Positions 13,628 through 25,392 of a stretch of 64,000 nucleotides of DNA are shown here, piece after piece. A program made the position numbers and the translations under genes. How positions within the stretch are numbered: the stretch's first letter is position 1; each line of letters opens with the position of its first letter. Origin of the DNA: Homalodisca vitripennis (taxonomy: Eukaryota; Arthropoda; Insecta; Hemiptera; Cicadellidae); contig NC_060215.1 of the NCBI RefSeq assembly GCF_021130785.1, positions 72,678,001-72,742,000 on the forward strand. The letters run 5' to 3'. The notes under the pieces are model-generated. The model made no database searches. It saw only the letters and a program-made list of their open reading frames with translations, and was not told the origin of the DNA.

Positions 13628-14426
13628 CAGTAGAGTCCCGTTAATCCGACCTAATTGGGACCGAGCCCTATTCGGATTATGTGATTGTTCGGATTAGCCA
13701 GAATTACAGAAAAATACGGTTTTAAACTTGAGAATGGGTCTATTTTGTTATAGAATTATCAACATTTTTTATTAAAATATGTTTTCTGACTGTTGCATTG
13801 CATTTCTTGACAAATAAACGTATTTGCGAATACTAAGCACATTTACCGTATTTAGTGTGAGAGTTCTATTGTTAAGCAATGTGAGCGTACTGGATATTGT
13901 ACGGGTCCACGCACTACGGGACGACGAGAACCTGGGTGATAAAGGAGAGTTGGTGCCACACGCAGACGGTGCAGCAGCGCTTAACCTTGCACTACGATAC
14001 TTAGAGCAACAGGCTACTGCTACACCTGCCGATATCATGTTTATCACACGATGGTGAAACTACGCGTCATCCAATAGACTCTCTTCAATGCGACAGAAGA
14101 CAATAACTGAATTTTTGTCTTTTAACAAATTGTACTCAATAATAATATCAGTACTGTACGTCCAATTTTTGTTTGATTTCACTTCTTAAACAGTAATTTA
14201 ACTCATACTTAACCTATAAGTTTCAATTTGGTACTGTATTTAACTTCATTATTTATGTACTGTACCGTACACAATTTGTCTTAATAAAATACTGATGCAC
14301 CCATTTTCATTTTTTAAGTAATTAGTTCCTATAACTGTTCATTATCGTTATAAATAATTCCTCCTGGACCTGTTCGGATTAACCGACGTTCGGATTACAC
14401 GTGTTCGGATTACCGGGACTCCACTG
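13628..14426 (+). mobile_element. Pogo/Tigger-like element, internally deleted, copy 1
   Basis: Terminal inverted repeats start CAGTAGAGTCCCGTTAATCC on the left and, read inward on the other strand, CAGTGGAGTCCCGGTAATCC on the right. Both ends abut TA (13626-13627, 14427-14428), the pogo target duplication. The interior (13824-14120, + strand) encodes the C-terminal end of a pogo/Tigger transposase: an acidic stretch, then ADGAAALNLALRYLEQQ, and ATATPADIMFITRW. An in-frame TGA follows, after which the frame continues as SSMRQKTITEF. The DNA-binding and catalytic regions are missing, so it can only have moved with enzyme supplied in trans. Confidence 0.88.
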
Positions 14427-17099
14427 TACTTTGTTTTCCACACCATTAATAAACAGAAATAATTTGGCCTATTGAGATATCCCTATATTTGCTTTATAAC
14501 AAACTCAATTTATTCCCTACTTACAACAATGACTATAGTACATAGTAGAACCAAAAGTCAATGCAAACTGCAAAACTCAATACATAATATTTTGTAACTT
14601 ATGTCAGGTATTTTAGTGAATTTTCCTTGTTCCGAACAAACCAAAGTTGGAATTTACTTTATAGCATATAAACTATGATATTTCTTGGGCTCATTCAGAC
14701 AGTGTCATGAATTCTAAGTTTTCTGGTTGTGAACCAAACCTCAAAAACTTAGAAAATCTTTGTTTTCTTTACTTAGTTTTATGTGTGATTTTTACCTAAA
14801 TATTAGCAAACCACACAAATTTGGTACATCTATTAATTTACTAAACCTAACTTTTATCTAAAAAGTTAAAAAATATGTCTACTTTCAATATGGCTAACAG
14901 ATAAACTTAAATAACAAACTTCAGGATATAATTATAAATAGATACCAAGGAATATAAAAAGTGCTATATCCACAAAAAAGTAGATAATTATTTGCTACAA
15001 TTAATACAAAAAATTACTTATTGCATTTACAAATGATTTAAAATTATTTCAACAGTAAAAACGCTTTTTCTCAGTTTTTTCCAAATGTATCAAATAAGGA
15101 ACCAATATGTATGTCCTTATAGGGGGTGTGTTTTATGTTTGTTGATAAAGCCTATGTTTATATTTGTTTTATGATATTTGATATCAGAGTTTTCAAACAG
15201 CTACTTTTTGAAGCCTTAAAGTAATAAATTAAATTTTAATAAGCTATACCACTTTGCAATCACAGCACAGTTCTGATTTTTTTTACCCTTTACAGATAAG
15301 ATGATTATGTAAACATTTTTGACACATGTTTGTACAATACTTTGTAATTGTTTGGGCTCAAGGAATAAAACTATAAACTATTCTAAAAAATTAAAAAAAC
15401 ACCCCTTAAGTATGGAAGTAAAGGTTGTTAAAGAGACAGTGTGATCAATAGAATAATGTAACTGCATGGACCTGCCTCAAGTTAAGGTAAGATAGGGTTT
15501 AGAAAATCCCGATGTGAACAAACAAAATATTTATGTAGAATTACTTTATTTTAGTTTTATACATGTAGCCTTACAAAAAGGCTAAAACTATTGTTTTTAT
15601 AAAAGGAAAATTTGTTTGTTCCTATGTCCTTAGAACAAAACAGTTATGTAGCATTACTGTTAAAAAAGCACATCCAAAAAGTGGGTTTTGTCAGTATGGT
15701 AGACAAATATATTCCAGTATTAAAACCAATATTTTTAATGGAACAGTGTGAGAAACATAACATTTTTATATTTGTCAAAAAATTTAGTTGAGACTTTAAA
15801 AAAGAAATCAAATGTACAAAATCTTAAATATTGAGAATCACTCATGGCTCATTAGAAATATATTATTGTAAATAAAAAACCTTTAAGATCAATAAAACAG
15901 AATACACTGTGTATTTGAATTTTATTTAAGGGACCAATTTGTCCAGTGTACAATTATTTAGGCAAAAATGATGAACATTATTAGTAGCACCCTTATCAGT
16001 AACATATCCTTAACACAAAACAGAATCATCTCTGGAATGTGATAACGAATTGAAAAATTTACCCAGTTTGCTGTTCGATCCGCAATATGTCTGCTCTTTT
16101 CATCTAGATTTATGCTGTTTTCATCTCCCTATTTTACAGTACAAATAATTTCCTGCATACATTTTCGGTACCAGAATTTGAATCAGAAATGCATTGAAGA
16201 AGAGACAAGCATTGGCAGTGCCAACAAGGTGGCCTGCACCGCATATCAAGACGAAGTCTAATTAGTTGCAATTGCTTCAACTGAACTGAACAATGGCGCA
16301 AAGCACTTGACTACTGCCACTAAATACACATCCTATATAAAATACTCGTATCCGTTCATTGCTAACACAATTTGTATGCTCAGTGTCAATAATAAAAAGG
16401 TTTATAAAAACTTGATACTCACACTATAGAGCCATCTCCTTTGAACTGCAGCTCTTAAATATGTGCATAGTGGGAAATCCGGGCCTGGCCACAGCCAAAT
16501 AAACTTCATATTCATTGGGTTGGGGATAGCCTTGTATGGATAGGAGAGCTATAATCCTAATATAGTAGTCTCATTGCAATAGTCCTTATAGTAGAACCAT
16601 GAAAAAGTAAATGATTTGTACAACATTTGTATTCATGAAATGTTATTTTGAATTTTAATCGGCTTTAACACTTAAAAGTAGAATGTGTAAAACCCACTTT
16701 TATTTGCTTAAAGGTATTTTATTTATATATTAACATGTTTTGTCTTCTGTTGTTTTTATATCTCAGGAAATGGATAATGTTCTTTCTACAATCATCACAC
16801 ATGCAATATAAAATAATAGATTAATTGATACTGTATATATTGTACAAGAGTCAGTTTCATTATGTATTTAAAGTGTGCTTTGTACTTTGCAATTAATATA
16901 TTTTTGAGCTATACAATCCTGACACTTGTATTTTTTTCTTTTGGATAAAATATTTTTTTTTAATGAGTACTGTGCTAAAGTGTTATAAAAGAGAAAAAAA
17001 CCAATTTAAATGTTAAAACTATGCTGTAATATTTGCTTTACACTCATGTACTTCAATTTAATTCTTACAGTGGCAATAATGAATGTGATGTGCTTTTAG
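14427..17099. other. AT-rich intron sequence
   Basis: No exon or named element recognised. The patch 16040-16560 is less AT-rich, with a TATA-like box near 16335 and AATAAA near 16392, and might be a solo LTR remnant, but I could not find matching ends. Confidence 0.4.
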
Positions 17100-17193
17100 G
17101 TCACAAGGATCACTTGCCAAACTGGAAGGAGATTCAGCCGACAATGATGCACAACTCAGTAAACTTGATGTTGTACTCACGTTTCAACTTGAG
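17100..17193 (+). CDS. Cadps: CAPS (Cadps) exon: linker before the C2 domain
   Basis: CAPS primes dense-core vesicles for Ca2+-triggered exocytosis, acting at the plasma membrane with SNAREs and PI(4,5)P2. This internal exon follows 'tgcttttag' and precedes 'gtatgg'. It reads GSLAKLEGDSADNDAQLSKL and then DVVLTFQLE, the conserved lead-in to the C2 domain: a serine/leucine stretch, an acidic spacer, and the first beta strand. It begins with one base completing a split codon and ends in phase 0. An alternative acceptor at 17070 would put a stop in frame. The preceding exons, which encode the N-terminal helical region, lie beyond the left edge of the window or were not recognised. Confidence 0.9.
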
Positions 17194-17956
17194 GTATGGA
17201 TTATAATCTAAGTTATTTTGCAAAGTTGAGTTTTGTAAATAAAATAGTAAAATTCTTGTGATATTTAACATGTTTAAACATTAGTAAAAAAATGTATAAT
17301 TTAAATATATTACTAAGCCATACATTTATATCTGTATAATGTTCCTATCAAGAATATTTATTAACCATTGACCATATAATACAACGGAATAGGGTTTGTC
17401 AAGTAATCAATAGTCTATTAACAATATAATGTTATAATTTAATAAAAAGTATATCTACTGTATTTATGTCAAGAAACTCGGTTAACTTATAAAATTGATT
17501 TTCCACCAACCCATTATACAAACTACCCTCGTGGTAGGTAAAAGTTGAGCAGATGATGGTAGTTAGTTAAAAAGTTTAATGTCTTGTATAATCTATGTCT
17601 AAGTATATCTATATTCATTTTATTCCGAGTATTATAGTCATGGACATCTTCTCTTGTGGAAAAGTAAGTTTATGAATGAATGAAAAATGCCTTTATTAAA
17701 GAGGTGGAGTTAGGGCTATCAAGCCATCTCTACCACTCAACTTCATATTCTATACAGTTTTTTTTCTTTTTTTTAGGCAGAGGCAGGAAAAATGCAATTA
17801 CGCACGCAGGTGGCCAGCCTGTAGTGTGGAACTCCCCTAAAAACGGTTTTACCCACTTAAAAACCTCCTCTATTCTTTAGGATTCTAACCTGGGATTGTT
17901 TATCACATTACGTCAGACTAGGCCTAAATTTGGCTTAAGCCCGTGGGGCTCGCTCC
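17194..17956. other. Start of a 12-kb CAPS intron, nothing recognised
   Basis: AT-rich sequence without exon or element signals, up to the abrupt change in base composition at about 17930, where the R1-type element begins. Confidence 0.5.
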
Positions 17957-18741
17957 TTATCCAGCCGCTCGGTCAAGGGATCTGGGCCACTTCGTGGTCC
18001 AGATCGGGTTTCTTTTCCAGGAGGATGCCCCGGACGAACTGTGACAAACAATCCCAGTTCCCCTCATCCTCCATAATCTTTTCGCAGACCGTGTCCACCG
18101 AAAAAACACAGAGTTTTCTTGTGGCCTCCAGGAGGGGCCTTTCCCAACGCGGACAGCGGAAGAAGGTATTTCCGCGTCGTCGAGAACGCCCGGGCAGTAG
18201 ATGCAATCCGTTGAACCGGTCTTGCCCATCCGGTTCAGGTACGACTTGAAATAGCCGTAACCTGTCAGGGACTGCGTGAGGTAGTAGTCCACCTCGCCAT
18301 GCTGCCTTTCGACCCATGGTTGAACCTGCTCAATGAGTCGCACAGTCCATCGTCCTCGGGTTTCGTGCTCCCAGCTGTGTTGCCACTGCTGGAAGGTTCG
18401 GGCGCGCTCTTCGGATCTTGCTGCGTCCTTGCCGATCTCGCCTTGTCTCTGATAAATCGCCTTCCTCTCCCCTGCCAAGAGCTTGACAGGGATGACTCCG
18501 GCAACCACCAGGATGGCAGGCTCGGATACTGTCCTATAGGCGGAACACACCCGGAGCGCAGCTTGACGCTGAACCCGGGCGAGTTGCAACCTATAGAATT
18601 CCTTGGTGAGAGCGTCTGCCCACACCCTGCCCCATAAAGGAGCACGGACTGGACTGCGAACATCAATAACCGTCTTCTGCTGGACCGAGGACCCCCGACA
18701 TTGGCCATCATTTTACTAAGATAAGAGACCACCTTAGCAGC

Positions 18742-18817
18742 CTTGTCCGCCGTACGGAATCAGAAAATAAAGATAAATAAAGACTTTCTGATTCTGATTC
18801 TTGTCCGCCGTACGGAA
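18742..18817 (+). mobile_element. 40-bp severely 5'-truncated LINE tail with 18-bp target duplication
   Basis: The 18-bp phrase 'cttgtccgccgtacggaa' occurs at 18742-18759 and again at 18800-18817. The 40 bp between (18760-18799) are A-rich with AATAAAGA and end in a short TTCTGA-type repeat, which is how the 3' ends of many non-LTR elements look. Removing the insert and one duplicate restores R1 reading (RTADKAAKVVSYLSKMM). The source element is unknown. Confidence 0.8.
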
Positions 18818-18846
18818 GATCTAGTCTCTCCCGCTTAACTTGTTTT

Positions 18847-19002
18847 CAGGAGCGGCGTTAGGGTAGGGCGCGGTTGGGCGACCGCCCAGGGGCGCCGGAC
18901 GAAAAGGGTCGCCGGTAGCCTTTTTTCGTATGTAATTGAATTGCAGCAGGGGGCGCAGAAGAAATCTTGCCCAGGGCGCTTGTAGTGCTAAAACCGGCAC
19001 TG
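18847..19002. mobile_element. hAT-type MITE, 156 bp
   Basis: The ends are CAGGAGCGGCGTTAGGGTA and, read from the right, CAGTGCCGGTTTTAGCACTA. Flanking 8-mers are cttgtttt (18839-18846) and cttgttgt (19003-19010), a target duplication with one mismatch and the length expected of hAT transposases. It has no coding capacity and is GC-rich. It sits within the RT-distal part of the R1-type element, so it is younger than that element. Confidence 0.85.
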
Positions 19003-19139
19003 CTTGTTGTCCACCATGACTACGAGGTACTTGGCGGCACGCGTTGACTGGATCACTTCCCTTCCCACTCGCAGCGGAACGACGGTGTTAATTCTCTTCT
19101 TTGTGAGGATCACGATCTCCGTCTTGCTCGCCGAAGGTG

Positions 19140-19568
19140 GAGCTTTATGACTTGATTAGGCAACACAAACCGGCGTACATTCGCTATCAAATTGACGAGA
19201 TTATGAGAAAACATGGACACGACATCCTTAGGCTCCCTCCATATCAACCCGAACTCAATGCCATAGAGCTAATCTGGGCTGATGTAAAAAACTAGGTTGC
19301 AGCTCACAATGTGACTTTCAACATACATGATGTTGAGCGCCTTGTGAACCAGAAGTTTGAAACCATAACTGAAACGGACTGGAAAAAAATATGTGAAAAT
19401 GTGAAGAAAATGGAAGAGAAGTTCATACGAGTTCAAAGTCAACTGGAAGATACCATTGAATCTTTTGTTATCGATCTTGGTGCAGAGTACAGTGAAGAGG
19501 ACAACAGTGACTTTTCTGAAGATGACATTGAAGACGGGAATTTGTCAGGGATCGAAGAGTTGATTTAA
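19140..19568 (+). pseudogene. IS630-like DDE transposase, C-terminal part, copy 1
   Basis: The + frame reads HDILRLPPYQPELNAIELIW around 19217-19276, the classic IS630/Tc1-type segment around the third catalytic acid (the E of NAIELIW). Just downstream is an in-frame TAG (about 19293), and the frame then continues for 85 codons with VERLVNQKFETITETDWKK and a strongly acidic tail (EEDNSDFSEDDIEDG). The first two catalytic Asp residues and the DNA-binding region are absent. It interrupts the R1-type element, and the boundary at about 19139 is sharp. No TIRs were found, so the right edge (to about 19975) is approximate. Confidence 0.8.
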
Positions 19569-19977
19569 ATGTTTATTTCCAATCTACACCCATTATTGTT
19601 TATGGACAACGAGGAGGACAATATATCACTTTGGAATCTTTAATCCCACAATGTTGTAATTATTGTATATATTAAATATTGTTTTGTGAGTATGTAAAAT
19701 GTGTAAATAACTTTTAATGCAGCCTCCGGCAGTCTCAAGCCTGCAATCGAGTATTGAAACTCTGAACGCAGAGAGAAAGTCATTTGTAACCATCAGAGGG
19801 AAATACCTTATTACAATAATTATGTCATGGATTTAAAGAAATATTATTTAAACATTTCTATGAAATCAATTTAATAAAATATTTTAGTTCATACTGTTTA
19901 ATATGTGTTTCCTCCATTGATAACATAACGAAGATATTTTAATTTGTTGTGGAAGACACGAGGGCCAGAGGGACCTG
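19569..19977. other. Non-coding remainder of the insertion inside the R1-type element
   Basis: AT-rich sequence between the transposase stop and the point where R1 RT sequence resumes. Probably the 3' flank of the DDE transposon. No inverted repeat could be paired. Confidence 0.4.
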
Positions 19978-20814
19978 CTAGAGTTGACTGTACCGAGTAA
20001 AAGTAGGGGAGGTGGAGTGGGAGCATTGGCGTTGTCTCTCAGGCCACCCTCTCCTACGCGCCGAGCACGGTGACACTACCTGTACCAGACGCCTAGAACG
20101 GAGGTAGTCCTTGATGAGCCGTAACAGATACGTTGGAATGCGGAAGGTGTCACGAAGCGCATCCAACATATCGACCCATCTCGCCGAGTTGAAGGCATTC
20201 TTGACATCAAGCGTAACAAGAAGCACTACTCGGCGGGAGAAATAGTTGTGGCTCTTGGCTCTCTCAATTGCTTTCTGTACTTCGGTGATCGCGTCGATTT
20301 TTGATTGTCCCTTTCTGAAGCCGTACTGACGAGGGCAAAGGTCCCCGACAGCTAACACGGCAGAAATCAGGCGGGAACGAATCAACTTTTCAAAAAGTTT
20401 TCCAGCCCTGTCCAGCATGCAGAGAGGTCTGTAGTACGACGGCAGCTCAGAATCACCTTTTCCCTTGGTAATAAGCACTAGCCTGGCGGTTTTCCAGGGA
20501 GATGGAAACATTCCTTCAACCAAGCAGGCATTGTACATTCATATTCTATACATTAAATTACAGTAGTTTGATACAATTGTGTTAATTATTAAACCTATTC
20601 GTTAAAAAGGAAGTAACCAAAATGCTTAACCTATACAAAATTAAGTAAACTTAAATAAAGTAGAAATCTATATATTGAAATGAATACAAAACATAAAATA
20701 CAAAAGAAAACCTTTATACGTATTATGATGAATACAAAAAAAATTCAAAATGAAAAGCAAGAAGCAAAGACACATTCAATCACTCTAATACATTGATTGA
20801 CCACATGACCACAA

Positions 20815-23040
20815 CTAGTAGCACCGCCCACAGGCCCCCCAGCAGCATGCCCCTTTCCTGATACCCAACTCTTTCCTGATATCATCAGAAGAGAGCGTTC
20901 CAAAAGCGACAAGTCTGAATAGTATAGGAACTATTAAAAATTGTTGAATGATGAGTTGGAATTGATAGTAATGTGGGTCCCCTTCTTGTAGGTGGTTCAC
21001 TAATATCAGAGATAAAGTTGAAATGATAAGGCAGATAAACAGAATATTTGGTTTTGATAATTCAATGTAGAGTAGAAAGAATGTGGAATTTATGTAGTTG
21101 ATGAAGTTTCATGAGTGACATTTTCCAATTTATTTTGGTAATTTAGTTTACAACTAACTGTTAAGTTTAAGTTTTGGTGCGATGTCAAGATTAATTTGGT
21201 TTATCATTCTTGAGTTACCAACTATCATTAATTGCATTTTGTTTTCATTTAGTTTCAGTTCTTGTTGTATTGCCCAAAAGTTAATGGCCTCAATATCCAA
21301 GTTGAGTAGTGATATAAAAGTGGCTAGTTCGTTTGGTAAACAGTGAACGTATATTTGCAAATTGTCAGCGTTAAGATGAAAATCTGGATTTGTTATAATT
21401 TAAGTGACGTTGTTTCTATAAAATGAGAATAAAAGAGGCCCAAATACAGAGCCTTGTGGGACCACCCGTGTAATAGGTTTCCAGTCAGACATTTTATTCC
21501 CTTCCTTTACTCATTGCTGACGTCTAGTGAGGTAAGACTTGACCCAATTAACACAACCATCGGAGAAACCATACTTCTTTAATTTGATAAGGTGGAGGGG
21601 GTAGTATACGCAGTTGAAAGTCTTGAAGAAATGAAATAATATCAAAATTGTCACTAGTCTCTTGTCCATTGCCAATCGGATATCATCAGTAATCTTCAAT
21701 AAGGCTGTAGTGGTACTGTGATTAGATCTAAATCCAGATTGGAATTTGATCAGAATATTATAATTATTAAGATAAGAAGAATACTGTTGGTGAACTACTC
21801 TTTCGAGAAATTTTGAGAGACACGAGAGAATGCTTATTGATAGTTCAGAAGGAGTTTGAGGGTTAAACGTTTTCTTCAAAAAGCGAACCAGGACGTGCTT
21901 CCAAATATGAGGAAATACAGAAGAATTCAATGAACAATTAAAAATAACAACTATAATAGGCAGTGCGATTGGTAGGGTATCCTTCAGAAAGAATAGAGGT
22001 ATATCATCCCAGACTTGCTATTCATCCTCGAAAACATCGACCTCACTCACAGGTGCAAACGAGAACCGGCAGCCGGTTGCATCCTGAGGAGCAGCCCTCA
22101 GCTGCAAATTCATCTATTGGTAAATTTACAATAGTCATTTATTACATTAAGGTCAAAGGAAACAGGGGTATAGGCATTTGATTTGCCAATACCCAGGCCC
22201 TTGACCCTGTTCCATAGCAACCTCAATGACTGCCATTGAGACAGAGTTCTATGGTAAAACCTAACTTTGGTGTTTCTGATTTGCTGCTGTGTACGATTCC
22301 TAAGGCGTTTGTATACAGCCCAACCTTGTGTAGACTTTGACCTCTTGGCCTTTAGAAAGCTGAGTCTCCATGCTTCTGTAAATCTTTTATGAAATCATTT
22401 ATCCAAGGGGCTGGGGTCTAGAGATTCTTTTTGTAACAATCAGTGCATTTTTATCAAATAAACTGACAAGAAAAGAGTTGAAATTAATAACCATGTCATT
22501 TACGTTATTGGCGGCAGTAACGTCGTACCAGGGCAAAGTAGCAGCATCAGTGAAAAGAGCAACTCGATCATGTCCCTGTATTTCCAGTACTTAATGGTTT
22601 TTTGCATAGATTTTGGGATTGAGAGTTTATAGACGAAAAATTTAGATCATGCTTTGAAAGTCCAGGAACAGGAAGTTGGCCGTGGTGTGCCACATGAGCT
22701 GGGTCGGAGACAGCCATGATATCCAGCTAAGTGTTGGTTGTGGTAGTATGGTGAGTAGCTTGAAGTAAAAGTAAAGTCAGTCTACAAGATTGCAACATTT
22801 CAGGTCTCCCATGATAAAGACATGACTGTAACAAGCCATAAGATTGATAAGTGTAAACTGAAATTCTACATGGTATCCAATATTTGGGGGTTTATAACAA
22901 ACACCTACAAGAATATGACCCCCGTTTACACTAACATCCAGAAACAATTCTTTGTTTGAAGTTAGTTTTTGACGATGGAATGATTGTGAAGGAAACAGGA
23001 TTTTTCCAGACACTTGCCATCGTTCAGTAATACAATACAA
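20815..23040 (-). mobile_element. LINE, endonuclease C-terminus through reverse transcriptase, decayed
   Basis: From 23040 downward the minus strand encodes endonuclease pieces (LFLDVSVNGGHILVGVCYKP, then FIMGDLKCCN, the 'GDFN' position). A link follows around 22500 and 21990 (DDIPLFFLKDTLPIALP). The RT follows: LSCLSKFLERVVHQQYSSYL, IKFQSGFRSNHSTTTALLKI, TFNCVYYPLHLIKLKKYGFSD, and PQGSVFGPLLFSFYRNNV near 21460. The YADD position reads NADN and the SKAFD motif is degraded to KTFN, so the enzyme is dead. The segment 20815-21000 (LVAFGTLSSDDIRKELG) may be its C-terminus but I cannot confirm it. Confidence 0.82.
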
Positions 23041-23388
23041 TCAGTAACACTACGTTTCAAGATCTGCAATAAATGTTTAAACTAATGTATGCCTAAAATC
23101 TAGGTTAAAGTAAACAAAACATACCAGAGTGTTGTAACACGCATAAGTCAGGAACAACAACAAACATGTTGTGTGTCTATTCCAAACACACTAACTCTAA
23201 AAAAAAATATGCACTTAATAAAAACTAAACACTACTTATTAAAACTGAACACAGACTACAGGTCACTATAGGTCTGCGCTCACCGGCAAACCAAATAGAA
23301 CTTACCAGAGGCCAATAGTAAATGGTAATCGTCACAGCAGAAACAAGATGGTGGCAAAATAGAGAGGGATGGGAGTGGGCCTTTTTTA

Positions 23389-24970
23389 TTATTGGTTCAT
23401 GCTACATGAACTTCTTAAAACCATATTGCGATTTGGCATTGGTTTATAACAAATTTCTAATCTGTTTGATACTTTAGGTTTTATTGTTAGTTTATTTTTC
23501 AGAATTGGCAACCAAAGGGGTCTGATTGCAACTGATGGTTGACTAAGTGGTTGGTTTGCCAATTTAATATATGAAGCCTCAATTAATTTCCTTTTAAATA
23601 AAATGGAGTTCCTGATGTAATATGTTAGCTTCATCACAATTCATATGATGGTCACCAGACCAACAATGATATGCAATTTTTATTTTTCTGTTAGTCCTTT
23701 CTTGTGTTTTCTTTGTATTCTTTTATTCTTTAATTTAATAGTCTTTTGTCTCACCTATGTATTACCTATTGCAACTACATTTTTACTGTAAAGTTACAGT
23801 TTTTGGAATCCTGAGAACCATTTTTTTGTTTTGTTTTTACGACACTTTGTCTAAGAGTATTGTGTGTTTTAAACACAGTTCTAATGATGAATTTTCTACC
23901 TACTCTTCTAATTTTTCTCAGATAATCCCAGCACATACGGGATTGACATAAACACAAATTTATCACTGTTATGGTTGACTGACTCAGGAATGTTTCTTCT
24001 GGTTCGTTTACACTTCTTTATTACTGTTGGAGGGTATCCATTGTGTCTAAGAGCCAATTCAAATTTCTTAAATTCTTCTTTTAATCCATCTTTATCTGAG
24101 CATAAGCTCTTAGCTCTATCAAATAACGAGTAGGCCACTCGTTCTTTGACAGATTTTTTATGGTTTTACTGATAATTTAGATATTTTCCTATGTGTATTT
24201 TCTTTAGAAAACCCATAGTCTTAAGGACATCCTATCTCAACACACATCTAAAAAAGGAAGCTTGTTTTGGACTTCCACTTCCATTGTGAGGCGTATGGAA
24301 GGAAAAATACTATTAATGTGATTAAGAAAACTCATTAAATTTAGAATCTCCATGAGGAAATAAAACAAAGGTATCATCCACATACCTCCACCAAATCTTT
24401 GGTTTGAACTGAGCTAAAGCCAAGGCTTTTTGCTCGAATTCCTTCATAAATTTATTGGTAAAAATAAGATACAGTGGAGAACCCATTGCCATGCCTTCAT
24501 CTTGATGATAAGTTTAGCCCTCTAACTCAAAATAATTGCATTGAGTGCATAATTATAGCAGTTCCATAATTACTTGCACAGGAAGTTTATTCCTTTCACT
24601 TAATGTTTAGTCTTCTTTGAGACGTGATTTAATGATTTTGAGAGTTTCTTGAACTGGTATCTCTTCCACATTTGTACGACAGCCAGGTAAATGGCAAATG
24701 AAAATTAGAAGTCTCGTTTGTCTGACACCAGCACCCAATGCGTACGTTTCATGTATGTATTTATCGATTTGGTTTTCTATTATTTCTGTGCTGACACAAA
24801 TGAATCAGAATTAATTGGCAGTAGTTTTTATTCTTTATCACATTTAAAATGAAGCAGAAGTAGATTCATCTCAGGAAGAAATAAGTTGCGTACTCTAGGA
24901 AGAATTTAGAGATGATGGAGATAATTTTAAACATTAATTTAGGGGTAGCAATGTGTCAGGAATGAGTTCC
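23389..24970 (-). mobile_element. Penelope-like element (RT plus GIY-YIG), decayed
   Basis: On the minus strand at about 24480-24350 the frame reads FMKEFEQKALALAQFKPKIW and WRYVDDTFVLFPHGDS, the palm motif of Penelope-like reverse transcriptases (YVDD box with the preceding WWR). Downstream are LRHNGYPPTVIKKCKRTRRN and IPYVLGLSEK-IRRVGRKF, the usual thumb-to-linker segment. NTYVGETKD near 23750 then matches the GIY-YIG nuclease start, followed by KIKIAYHCWSGDHHMNCDE near 23670-23640. Order and orientation agree with a single element. Stops and frameshifts break it throughout, and no terminal repeats were identified. Confidence 0.8.
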
Positions 24971-25392
24971 TACAGTAGTAGCATTACAGTGTATGTGTGA
25001 AATGCTTCACTGCCTCACAAAACCTACTGTCTTACCCCTTACTGTCAGAGAAGTACCAGCAGGTCTCTGTGTTCTCTGGTTTCCAGGCAAATGGTGTGGT
25101 CTGAGAATGAAATGCTCCATTATACTTTTAAGTGTGATGACCAGGAGCCAGGACTACTTACAATTCAAGGACTTTACCGGTGCGCGTGACCTTGAGTGTG
25201 TGGTGATAGGCGAGAGAGGTGGTGGGGTAGCGTTATGCGTTGCGTCTCAAAAACATTTACTATGACTCATCGGCGACAGCCTCCTTTCTTGAAATCATAC
25301 TGACGCAATAAACTCATCACACTCGCTAAAAATCAGTCTATTTTGTGACGGTGCTGAGTTTGGTGGTTGCTGGAGCTTTGTTTTTACCGATA
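24971..25392. other. Unassigned sequence before the second DDE transposase
   Basis: Less AT-rich than the intron average, especially 25180-25260. The 90-codon ORF at 24993-25265 (+) has no motif I recognise. It may belong to the 5' non-coding part of the transposon that follows. Confidence 0.35.

Larger units (their letters stand above)
17957..20538 (-). mobile_element. R1-type LINE (RT to C-terminus), broken by three insertions
   Basis: Read on the minus strand from 20538, the frame gives the fingers and palm of a reverse transcriptase: SYYRPLCMLDRAGKLFEKL, then YGFRKGQSKIDAI and LVTLDVKNAFNSARW with the first catalytic Asp. It resumes at 19139 (KTEIVILTKKRINTV, RAAKYLVVMVDNK) and continues as VVSYLSKMMANVGGPR and RRLLMFAVQSVLLYGA. 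The C-terminal domain follows, with RVQRQAALRVCSAYRTVSEP and a knuckle containing CIYC...H...C near 18190-18150. Frameshifts join several frames. The YADD palm section is missing between about 20040 and 19139. The region is far more GC-rich than its surroundings. It is interrupted at 18760-18817, 18847-19010 and 19140-19975. Confidence 0.85.

Noticed and set aside
13772..14047. 91-codon minus ORF and its counterpart at 38373-38603
   Set aside because: It runs antisense to the pogo-type transposase tail, which is recognised on the other strand.
16130..16480. Solo LTR with TATA box and poly(A) signal
   Set aside because: TATA-like and AATAAA motifs exist, but I found no TG...CA ends and no target duplication.
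17957..18732. GC-rich block suggestive of bacterial contamination or gene transfer
   Set aside because: The translation is an insect R1-type LINE, and the composition is typical of that element.
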